From Paraktedonobacter sp034437695 (GTDB lineage: Bacteria > Chloroflexota > Ktedonobacteria > Ktedonobacterales > Ktedonobacteraceae), in contig DAOTTJ010000201.1 of NCBI GenBank assembly GCA_034437695.1, forward strand, positions 1 through 12,677: DNA of 12,677 nt, read 5' to 3'. The notes under the pieces are model-generated. The model did not search any database. It saw only the letters and a list, made by a program, of their open reading frames with translations, and had not been told where the DNA came from. This document shows positions 7,247 to 12,677 of the stretch, piece by piece (positions within the stretch are counted from its first letter, which is position 1; every line of letters begins with the position of its first letter). Made by a program: the position numbers and the translations under genes.

Positions 7247-7336
7247 GTAAGGGTGGTCGACGCGCCAGAAAAAGGATCGGGTTGCGAAGGTGGGGCCGGG
7301 AGAATGAGCTAGCGCTGTGGCATGGAACAAACGCTC

Positions 7337-7365
7337 TTGACAACGTTTGAGACGCTCTGTATACT
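7337..7365 (+). promoter_or_regulatory. Near-consensus sigma-70-type promoter for the ROK gene
   Basis: TTGACA (7337-7342) is separated by exactly 17 bases from TATACT (7360-7365). The -35 box is perfect and the -10 box matches five of six bases. Transcription should begin near 7372, giving a leader of about 94 bases before the GTG start at 7466. This is the clearest promoter in the window and implies strong housekeeping transcription unless repressed. Confidence 0.8.
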
Positions 7366-7423
7366 TTCGGTGGAATAGTATTGTATTTGTCATCGTATCC
7401 GGCACGTAGATATGCTTTACCTG

Positions 7424-7435
7424 GAACATGTGTTC
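7424..7435. promoter_or_regulatory. GAAC-N4-GTTC palindrome, SOS-box-like operator candidate
   Basis: The sequence is GAACATGTGTTC, which satisfies the core of the Gram-positive LexA (Cheo) box GAAC-RNRY-GTTY. It lies about 52 bases downstream of the predicted ROK transcription start and 30 bases before the start codon, where a bound repressor could block elongation. One match in a window this size can arise by chance, and no lexA or other SOS gene is visible nearby. Confidence 0.35.
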
Positions 7436-7465
7436 TAGTTAAATAGTAGAATAAAAGAGTGACAG

Positions 7466-8440
7466 GTGGCGGAACAGCGCATAGATCCCGACAATCGCGT
7501 TGCTATCAGCGTGGAGATTAGTGGGAGCAGGGCAGTGATTGCACTGGTCGATCGCGCCGGGCGTGTTCGGGAATCTCGTCGTGCGAAGATGCTCTGGAAT
7601 CGTCCGCCTGCTACGACCTTAGAGCCGTGTCTGCGTGTGGTGGACGAGTTGCTTATGTCGGCCAGGGCCGAGGGTCTGTACATCTGTGGGCTGGGCTGCA
7701 CGGTGCCTGGCTCGCTCGATCTGGTTTCTCAGCGTCCGCTGCTTATTCCCTCTCTGCCCGCGTTGAATGGTTTTCCCCTGAAAGACTGGCTGGTTGCGCG
7801 TTACGATTTGCCGGTTGAACTCTCTATGGACGTAGACGCCGCGCTCCTGGGTGAGTATCACTTTGGGGTTGGCCGTGGGCTGCGTCGTCTGTTAATGCTC
7901 TCTGCCAACGTGGTGGTTGGGGCCTCGCTGGTGGTTGATGGGCGGCTTGAGGCTGGCTCTGCGGAATATATGGGTCACATCTGTCACTTCTCCGTCTCCA
8001 ATAGTGGGTCGCGCTGTGGCTGTGGGCGGCGTGGATGTATCAATACGTTGGTGACGCCCGACGCTGTGCAGAAGATGCTTCAGAGGGCAGTGCGGCGCGG
8101 CGAGCAGACGCGGCTCTTGACGCGTTTAACCAACCACGAGCAGCTTAGTTTACAACTGGTGGCCGAAGAGGCGCAACTGGGCGACGTGGTTGCGGCGCAG
8201 ATCTACAGCGAGGTCAGTCGCTATCTGGAGGTAGCGATCGCCAGATATATCGATCTCTTTGAGCCGCATATGCTGATATTGGGCGGGACATTGAGCGCTA
8301 GCGAACTCTTGCTGAGTGGCATACGTACGACGGTGAACAGCAGCTCAACCGCTCGCGTGTGCAGCATAGTTGAAGTTATGCCTGCGCTGCTTGGTCGAGA
8401 TGGCGCGTTGCTTGGGGCTGTTGTGGCGCTTCTGGCCTGA
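7466..8440 (+). CDS. ROK-family protein with a degenerate nucleotide/sugar site
   Basis: The product has 324 residues, the length of ROK sugar kinases; there is no N-terminal helix-turn-helix as in ROK repressors such as NagC or Mlc. Family signs are the ROK zinc motif H171 (GHI) with C184, C186 and C191 in CGCGRRGC, a VVDGRLEAGSAEYMGH stretch (156-171) and ILGGTLSAS (about 272-280). The active regions deviate. The phosphate-1 loop, usually DxGGT, reads VEISGSRA (16-23). The catalytic ND pair reads MD (M121, D122), keeping the aspartate but not the asparagine, and D124 replaces a second asparagine. The phosphate-2 loop, usually GTGxG, reads SANVVVG (146-152). It may be a weak or inactive kinase, or a ligand-binding signalling protein. 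The GTG start at 7466 is the first in-frame start after the promoter; AGAG precedes it. The response-regulator-like gene follows after 12 bases. Confidence 0.85.
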   Translation: MAEQRIDPDNRVAISVEISGSRAVIALVDRAGRVRESRRAKMLWNRPPATTLEPCLRVVDELLMSARAEGLYICGLGCTVPGSLDLVSQRPLLIPSLPALNGFPLKDWLVARYDLPVELSMDVDAALLGEYHFGVGRGLRRLLMLSANVVVGASLVVDGRLEAGSAEYMGHICHFSVSNSGSRCGCGRRGCINTLVTPDAVQKMLQRAVRRGEQTRLLTRLTNHEQLSLQLVAEEAQLGDVVAAQIYSEVSRYLEVAIARYIDLFEPHMLILGGTLSASELLLSGIRTTVNSSSTARVCSIVEVMPALLGRDGALLGAVVALLA

Positions 8441-8446
8441 TATACT
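8438..8446 (+). promoter_or_regulatory. Extended -10 promoter overlapping the ROK stop codon; likely leaderless start of the next gene
   Basis: The sequence is TGATATACT: the ROK stop codon TGA also supplies the TGn of an extended -10 whose hexamer TATACT is at 8441-8446. Transcription would begin about seven bases later, at or next to the A of the ATG at 8453. No ribosome-binding sequence lies between the two genes, which fits a leaderless mRNA. No good -35 is visible. Confidence 0.5.
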
Positions 8447-8452
8447 ATACAT

Positions 8453-9208
8453 ATGGAAAAATCTTTTATCCAGGTAATTGTCATCGACGATACCGCGATC
8501 AAGCGGCGCGGAATCTGCGAATTTGTCGCGGAGACAGCTATGTTGCGCCTGGGGGGTCAGGCTGGGAACGCAGAGGATGCGCGATTGCTGGTTGAGAGCC
8601 TCTGTCGACGCGAGGAGAAGAATCCCACGCTGGCCAACTGGCTGGTGCTCTCGGATCTGCGGTTGGGTCGCTCAAATGGTGTTGAGCTGGGTCGCTCGTT
8701 GCTCGATCTCGCGCCCGATCTGCGCGTCGTGATCTATACCCAGGAGCCGAGTTGGACGCTGGCGACCGAGGTATTGCGCCGTGAATATACGCGTCTGGGG
8801 AAGCCGCGTCGTGCTTCAAAGGCTCAGCCAGGCCTGCACGGCTACGCGCTTTTTGCCAACATAGAGCCAGCGTATCTCGACCATATCGCCGAGACCGTCG
8901 TTGCGCGTCGCTCGACGTATATCGATGTCGAGGTCTTGAACTATTTATTGCAAAAACTGCATGGGCGGCGGCTGACCCCACGTCAGGAAGAATGTGCCGC
9001 GCTGGTCGCGCAGGGTTTGAGCAACGACGACATCGCGCAGCAGATGGGCTTTTTAAATGCGCAGGGTCAGCCCAACATGGGACCGTTAGAGAACCTAGTC
9101 AGCGAACTCTACACCTTCTTTACGATTGAAGGAGCGCCCAGCGATCCGGGCAGACGTGTCTTGCTGGCCCACGCCTACGAAGCTTACGCCGGGTTGCGGC
9201 CCATATAG
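8453..9208 (+). CDS. Diverged NarL/LuxR-type response regulator
   Basis: The 251-residue protein has a receiver-like domain (about 5-150) with the acidic pair D12/D13 in VIVIDD, a phosphoacceptor D68 in LVLSDLRLGRSNGVEL and T96 in VVIYTQE. The last receiver strand, normally GYLLKDA, reads GYALFANIE (130-138), so the conserved lysine aligns with F134. A basic insertion of about 16 residues (roughly 111-129) precedes it; alternatively K117-P118 inside that insertion takes the lysine role. The C-terminal domain opens as a normal LuxR helix-turn-helix, LTPRQEECAALVAQGLSNDD (174-193), but the recognition-helix half (about 200-225) is replaced by a sequence with MGPLENLVSELYTFFTIEG and a 26-residue tail. 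It is probably still a DNA-binding output protein, possibly phosphorylation-independent. It may be partner of the convergent kinase, whose coding end it overlaps by 25 bases. It has no ribosome-binding site. Confidence 0.8.
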   Translation: MEKSFIQVIVIDDTAIKRRGICEFVAETAMLRLGGQAGNAEDARLLVESLCRREEKNPTLANWLVLSDLRLGRSNGVELGRSLLDLAPDLRVVIYTQEPSWTLATEVLRREYTRLGKPRRASKAQPGLHGYALFANIEPAYLDHIAETVVARRSTYIDVEVLNYLLQKLHGRRLTPRQEECAALVAQGLSNDDIAQQMGFLNAQGQPNMGPLENLVSELYTFFTIEGAPSDPGRRVLLAHAYEAYAGLRPI

Positions 9209-11172
9209 CGCTCGCGTTCGCCCTCGTCGTGGGTTGTGGCGGCGACCTCTGAGGGGGGGGGATTCTCGGGAAAAGGCAGTTTGAGGATGACCGATGTGCC
9301 GTGTTGTGAGAGTGGACGGGGTGTCGAGCGCATCAAGAGCGTGCCGCCGGCCTCGCGGGCCTTGAGATCTGCCTTAAACATACTCGTCTTTTCGGGTGAG
9401 ATACTGGCGATATCAAAGCCGCGCCCATCGTCGATAACAAAGATCTCCAGGTGACCGTCCAGGCGTACCGTGCGCACAGTCGCAAAGGTTGCGCCCGCGT
9501 GGTTATAGATATTGAGGAGCGCCTGAGTGATCGTATACGAGACCGCTTCAGCAAACTTCTCGCCCTCCGGGGTCGCCTCCAGGTCCTGACCCAGCGTGTC
9601 CAGCGCCCACAGATCGGCCTGAATCCTCAGCGGCGACTCTGGATGGAGCGCGGGCAGATCCTCGCGCACCAGCTTCTCCAGGTGTAACTTCAGACCCAGA
9701 CTGCGGCGCTGATAGGTATCTTCGATCAGCAGTTGCAGTCCGCGCAGATCGCTTTCCAGTTCCTCGCTGATCTTGCGCACCTTCCCAAGCGCCTCGATGA
9801 CCGGCTGTGCAAAGGGTTGGAGCGTTGCATCGTGCTCGATCTCGACTTTTAGTTTGTGCTGCCAATGTCCGAGCAAAGAGCGGATGCGCAGCGCCTGCTG
9901 CTTTGGCTGGTCGTGGATGCGCTCGGAGAGCAGCGAGCGCAGATGCGCATCGGCGTGTAGCAGCAGCGAGGTCGCCCGCTGGAGTTCGCCGTTGGCGCGT
10001 TGCAGATCTTCTGCCGTGCGTTGTTGCTGATGCATGATCTCCTCGGTCTGCGCCATGCTCTCCTGAAGTGCGCCGATCAAGCGCAGCGAGCGCACGCCAT
10101 AGAGGAGGATCAATGGATAGATCGCGCCCATCAGCAAGAAGAAGGGCAGCGGCAAAAGCGGGCTGCCGGTGAAGAGGACTGGCAGGACGCCCAGGCCAAC
10201 GCCCAGGCCGAAGCCGCCGAGCCACAGACTGATCAGGTCGCCCAACTGGCGTCTGATCGCTGCGCCATGTTTTGAGCGGCGCAGTGCGATTCGTATCAGG
10301 GAAGTAGCCCCGATCGCCAGGCTGACCAGACCGCCGAGTACACCGTAGCCCAGATTGAGTATAATCATCATCCTGGTGGGCAGACTGCCGCGCAGAACGA
10401 ATAGCCCGATGTTCCAGGCCTCCAGCGCGATCAGAGGCAGGTAGGGCAGGCTGTCCAGTCTAAAGCGTGGCTGGCGATAGACACCGATGGCTTCAGGAAG
10501 GTAGTTCAGACTGAGGTGCATAAAGGCAGCCCCCAGTAGCGCGAAGGCCGGGAACCAGAGCAGTTGTAGCAGCGCATCCATCGTGTAGGCGTTTTGAATA
10601 TTGCCCCAGTGGCTGTAGAGCAGAAAGAGCATAGCCACCGGCAGCAGCGTTATCCCTTCGACAGCGCCCGACCACTCGCGGGCAGTTCCCAGCAGTAGAC
10701 CCCCGATGAGTAGCCAGCAGAAGCCAGCCAGCAGAGCCAGACCGTAGTTTTGCAGCCACATAGTAAACGTAAAGACGCTAGCTGCATACGTGATCACCCG
10801 ACTCTGCCCGTTAGCCGTCAGAGTATAGCTGATGAGCTGTCCTGGACGTGCCTGGCGATAGATGGCAGGCAGATTCAGTGGATTCTGACCATTGACCCGC
10901 GTGATAGTTTCATTAGTTCCCAACGAAGAAGGAACACCTGCAAAGGGAGGAAGTCCCGAGATCGTGGAGACAATAACCACCTGTCTATCCGTATCGAGTC
11001 CCCAGACAAAGCCGCCAAAAGTATGGCCTACCTCGTTCAACAGGCGGACCTGGCCCGACATCCCGAGCGCCAGTAAGGCTGTGCTTAACAGCAGATAGAT
11101 GATCAGCAGGCGGCGTTTAAAGAGCGGCCACCGGGTATTGGTTATGTTGGTAGATAGAAATGAGAGAGCCAT
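9184..11172 (-). CDS. Multi-pass sensor histidine kinase with PDZ-like sensor domain (ComP-like architecture)
   Basis: The 662-residue protein has membrane helix 1 (about 22-38) and a PDZ-like extracytoplasmic domain (about 53-132, with VVIVSTISGLPPFAGV and ITRVNGQNPL). About seven more membrane helices follow (roughly 138-163, 171-187, 198-222, 243-262, 268-295, 314-334, 337-360), then a coiled coil (366-412), a HisKA_3-type phosphotransfer domain with ERIHDQPKQQ (H420) and an HATPase domain. The N box is LLNIYNHAGA (552-561) and G1 is DDGRGFD (581-587). The G2 region, normally a GLxxM loop, reads TSMFKADLKAREAGG (596-610) without the glycines; GTSVILKLP (625-633) closes the domain. A tail of about 25 residues follows a nine-C run. 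Bacillus ComP, a peptide-pheromone sensor, has a similar order of parts; the ligand here is unknown. The likely partner is the convergent regulator. An upstream promoter implies a leaderless mRNA. Confidence 0.88.
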   Translation of the reverse strand: MALSFLSTNITNTRWPLFKRRLLIIYLLLSTALLALGMSGQVRLLNEVGHTFGGFVWGLDTDRQVVIVSTISGLPPFAGVPSSLGTNETITRVNGQNPLNLPAIYRQARPGQLISYTLTANGQSRVITYAASVFTFTMWLQNYGLALLAGFCWLLIGGLLLGTAREWSGAVEGITLLPVAMLFLLYSHWGNIQNAYTMDALLQLLWFPAFALLGAAFMHLSLNYLPEAIGVYRQPRFRLDSLPYLPLIALEAWNIGLFVLRGSLPTRMMIILNLGYGVLGGLVSLAIGATSLIRIALRRSKHGAAIRRQLGDLISLWLGGFGLGVGLGVLPVLFTGSPLLPLPFFLLMGAIYPLILLYGVRSLRLIGALQESMAQTEEIMHQQQRTAEDLQRANGELQRATSLLLHADAHLRSLLSERIHDQPKQQALRIRSLLGHWQHKLKVEIEHDATLQPFAQPVIEALGKVRKISEELESDLRGLQLLIEDTYQRRSLGLKLHLEKLVREDLPALHPESPLRIQADLWALDTLGQDLEATPEGEKFAEAVSYTITQALLNIYNHAGATFATVRTVRLDGHLEIFVIDDGRGFDIASISPEKTSMFKADLKAREAGGTLLMRSTPRPLSQHGTSVILKLPFPENPPPSEVAATTHDEGERERYMGRNPA
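9253..9261. repeat. Nine-base homopolymer (G9 on plus strand, C9 in the kinase coding strand)
   Basis: The run encodes the PPP stretch in the kinase tail (residues 638-640), after the end of the ATPase domain. Such runs are prone to polymerase slippage, and a one-base change would replace only the last 22 or so residues of the kinase. It lies beyond the end of the regulator gene. Confidence 0.6.
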
Positions 11173-11180
11173 GCCGCTCT

Positions 11181-11210
11181 AGTGTAACATGTACTTGACG
11201 CATGGTGCAA
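11181..11210 (-). promoter_or_regulatory. Promoter of the ComP-like kinase; predicted leaderless mRNA
   Basis: On the minus strand TTGCAC (11205-11210) is followed after 18 bases by TACACT (11181-11186), with TGT directly before the -10 hexamer (extended -10). Only eight bases separate the hexamer from the ATG at 11172, so transcription would start within about three bases of the start codon. There is no room for a normal ribosome-binding site. Confidence 0.55.
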
Positions 11211-11361
11211 GGGAAAACGTCGGTCTCTCTAAATGTGGAGCATGGAAAGGATCTGCCAGAGATAACTTATCCTTATTTTCTCCAGCGAGAACAGAGAGAA
11301 ACAGCCCAGCATCCAGAAACAATAATTATTACCAAAGAACAAGAACCCTCGTTTGTAGCTT

Positions 11362-12090
11362 TTATACACTTGAGATCGCAGTCTCCTGAGCGTTCACATT
11401 TCCCACGTAGGCACAATCGTTGTAAAGAGTACAAACAGTGCATTCGGGCCGTTGTGAGTGACACACTTGCCGTCCGTGTTTGATAAGATTGACATGGAGT
11501 GGATAGACCCATTCTGAAGGTAAGACCGTATCCAGGAGCGTATGTGCAGCTTTCATGCTAACGTTTGGACTGAGTATGCCGACGCGTTGGAGTATTCTTC
11601 CCACATGCGTATCGATTGGAAACGCAGGAAGGTCCAAATGAAACATAAGCACACATGCGGCCGTCTTGGGTCCAACGCCTGGAAGCTGGCGCAGATAGTG
11701 TAAAGCCTCTGCCGTGGTTTGCCTGCTAAGTTCAGCGTAAAGATACGCATCAAGTGTTTTTGTCTCTCCTTGTGCTTGCTGTTGCTCGGTCAGAGTATAC
11801 AAGACATCTTGAATCCGCACCGACTTAACAGTAGCTAATCCGCCGCATTTGATCGCCTCAGCAACTTTATAAGTTTCTGTATCACGTACCTCTTCCCACG
11901 TGGGGAACGCGGTTACCAAGCGCTGATAGGCGCGTTCAGAATTCACATCTGAAGTATGTTGTGAAAGAATAGTAGCGATTAATCCTCCGAGCGGATCATA
12001 GTCTGGTTCGTTATCCGGTTTACCATACGTCGCAATGAGCGTTTCATATACGTGTGTCAAATGAAGTGTAGATCTTATAGATGTCGGCAT
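11362..12090 (-). CDS. nth: Endonuclease III-type DNA glycosylase (HhH-GPD, iron-sulfur)
   Basis: The 242-residue protein belongs to the endonuclease III family of base-excision-repair glycosylase/AP lyases, which remove oxidised pyrimidines. It shows the helix-hairpin-helix LPGVGPKTA (136-144) with catalytic K142, the catalytic aspartate D160 in PIDTHVGR, and a C-terminal iron-sulfur loop C210-X6-C217-X2-C220-X5-C226 that matches the family spacing exactly. The K-to-D spacing of 18 equals that of E. coli Nth (K120, D138). LSQHTSDVNSERAYQRL near the N terminus fits the LSQQTxD motif, with H45 in place of the usual Q. It is about 30 residues longer than E. coli Nth, split between the two ends. 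AGAGGG lies about eight bases before ATG 12090 and a promoter lies upstream, so it is probably monocistronic. Uracil or mismatch glycosylases of the same superfamily are an alternative, since H45 and the PIDTH context vary among subfamilies. Confidence 0.88.
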   Translation of the reverse strand: MPTSIRSTLHLTHVYETLIATYGKPDNEPDYDPLGGLIATILSQHTSDVNSERAYQRLVTAFPTWEEVRDTETYKVAEAIKCGGLATVKSVRIQDVLYTLTEQQQAQGETKTLDAYLYAELSRQTTAEALHYLRQLPGVGPKTAACVLMFHLDLPAFPIDTHVGRILQRVGILSPNVSMKAAHTLLDTVLPSEWVYPLHVNLIKHGRQVCHSQRPECTVCTLYNDCAYVGNVNAQETAISSV

Positions 12091-12127
12091 TGCCTATCCC
12101 TCTCACATAGTTTACGGTCTGATGATT

Positions 12128-12156
12128 ATTCTATCGTTGCCTCCCTTCCTATGCAA
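12128..12156 (-). promoter_or_regulatory. Promoter of the endonuclease III gene
   Basis: On the minus strand TTGCAT (12151-12156) and TAGAAT (12128-12133) are separated by exactly 17 bases. Each box matches consensus closely. Transcription would start near 12121, giving a leader of about 30 bases that includes the AGAGGG ribosome-binding sequence. Confidence 0.6.
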
Positions 12157-12217
12157 GAGAAATGACATATGTAGCAGGGCTATGCAAAAGTTGTCAAAAG
12201 CAGTCCACGCTGGAGTA

Positions 12218-12302
12218 TGAGGAGTCCTTCATAGGCGCAGACGTAGGCAGGAGTGCAGAGGACTACCCTCTGCTAAAGTCTGCGCAAATGGAGATATCCT
12301 CA
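12218..12302. repeat. Three nested inverted repeats (candidate structured RNA or foldback element)
   Basis: Three perfect stems are nested: TGAGGA (12218-12223) with TCCTCA (12297-12302); GCGCAGAC (12235-12242) with GTCTGCGC (12278-12285); GCAGAGG (12255-12261) with CCTCTGC (12267-12273) around ACTAC. The element lies between the endonuclease III promoter and the stop of the truncated lectin-like gene (12342). No clean U run follows on either strand, so it is not a simple terminator. No coding frame is visible in 12157-12341. Confidence 0.5.
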
Positions 12303-12341
12303 CAAAATCTCTCAAGAAAGCGAGGGTAGGAAAGAAAAAAC

Positions 12342-12677
12342 TTATAGCTGCCAGACCTTTGCATCGCGAAAAGCTGCCTCTGTTGGATCTCCAAAGCCCC
12401 CTCCGGCAAAAACAGCTATTTCACCGGAGCTATAGGTACTATCGCTTGTGTGATAGACAGATTGCCGATTGACGTAAAAATCAAATGTACTGCCAATTGC
12501 GACGACCGCAAGCAGATTAGTCTGGTTGATGCCAGCTTTAATAGCTGAATTAGATATATCGTTTGTCAAATTTATCTCACTGTTGTTGGCATAGAGAGAA
12601 AGGCTGCACGTCCCATCCCGGCAGACTCTGAAGTGATAGAAGTCCTCACCAGAATTACTAAGGCGAACGAGAAGTCC
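12342..12677 (-). CDS. C-terminal part of a lectin/LamG-like (concanavalin-fold) protein, cut by the window edge
   Basis: The frame is open from the right edge to TAA at 12342-12344, giving the last 111 residues of a larger protein; an internal TTG at 12569 is not a credible start because coding sequence continues upstream through GLLVRLSNSGEDFYHFRVC. The pattern of strands (FYHFRVCRDGTCSLSLY, LLAVVAIGSTFDFYVNRQSVY, GEIAVFAGG, AAFRDAKVWQL) is typical of the last half of concanavalin-A-like/DUF1080-like jelly-roll domains, which bind or act on carbohydrates. In Chloroflexota such domains are often attached to extracytoplasmic proteins or Ser/Thr kinases, from memory. The rest of the protein, including any kinase, signal peptide or membrane part, is outside the window. 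Base use looks more AT-rich than the signalling genes upstream. Confidence 0.65.
   Translation of the reverse strand, partial: GLLVRLSNSGEDFYHFRVCRDGTCSLSLYANNSEINLTNDISNSAIKAGINQTNLLAVVAIGSTFDFYVNRQSVYHTSDSTYSSGEIAVFAGGGFGDPTEAAFRDAKVWQL

Larger units (their letters stand above)
7114..7465. other. Divergent control region between sigma factor and ROK gene
   Basis: This 352-base region separates a minus-strand and a plus-strand gene. It holds the weakly purine-rich leader of the sigma gene, a long foldback (7182-7246), an undistinguished stretch (about 7247-7330), a near-consensus plus-strand promoter (7337-7365), and a leader of about 94 bases for the ROK gene with a GAAC-N4-GTTC palindrome. 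No promoter for the sigma gene was recognisable, and no coding frame with a ribosome-binding site was seen. Confidence 0.65.

Noticed and set aside
7323..7379. Short plus-strand frame starting at ATG 7323
   Set aside because: It spans the -35 and -10 boxes of the ROK promoter and has no ribosome-binding site.
9548..10225. Minus-strand 225-codon frame inside the ComP-like kinase
   Set aside because: It lies out of frame within well-supported kinase motifs and is arginine/alanine-rich low-complexity sequence typical of shadow frames.
11229..11312. 27-codon minus-strand frame upstream of the nth stop side, considered as a ComX-like signal peptide
   Set aside because: No ribosome-binding site, no promoter of its own, and composition not distinguishable from chance.

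Overview
The window looks like chromosomal DNA of a free-living bacterium. A tentative guess is Ktedonobacteria (Chloroflexota). The hints are a moderately GC-rich composition judged by eye, many two-component and ECF-type regulators, and a truncated lectin/LamG-like protein at the right edge whose C-terminal wording resembles proteins I associate with that group. No rRNA, tRNA, CRISPR array, transposase or phage gene was seen, and the taxonomic call is inference only.

Layout. (1) Bases 1-71 may hold the last codons of a plus-strand gene. (2) Bases 99-7113 carry only minus-strand genes: a histidine phosphatase, a two-domain VOC dioxygenase/glyoxalase-like protein preceded by a LysR regulator, a classical OmpR-type response regulator and HAMP histidine kinase pair with overlapping stop and start codons, an unrecognised 191-residue protein, and an ECF-like sigma factor with a long cysteine-containing tail. 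(3) Bases 7114-7465 are a 352-base divergent control region with a near-consensus promoter, a GAAC-N4-GTTC operator-like site and a long foldback. (4) Bases 7466-9208 are plus-strand genes: a ROK-family protein with a damaged nucleotide site and a diverged NarL-like response regulator. (5) These converge, with a 25-base overlap of coding ends, on a large minus-strand histidine kinase built as membrane helix, PDZ-like domain, about seven membrane helices and kinase core. (6) An endonuclease III-type DNA glycosylase, a structured intergenic region and a truncated lectin-like gene end the window.

How the genes may work together. The pair at 3125-5286 is an ordinary phosphorelay. The LysR/VOC pair suggests a small aromatic-ring or electrophile response unit. 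The sigma factor and the 191-residue protein may form one regulon. The most unusual part is 7466-11172. Three diverged signalling proteins (ROK without a normal ATP/sugar site, regulator without the usual lysine and with an atypical helix-turn-helix, kinase without a recognisable G2 box) are packed together. The last two have extended -10 boxes placed so that their mRNAs would be leaderless. I propose this as a candidate signalling cassette; the sequence alone does not prove that the parts act together.
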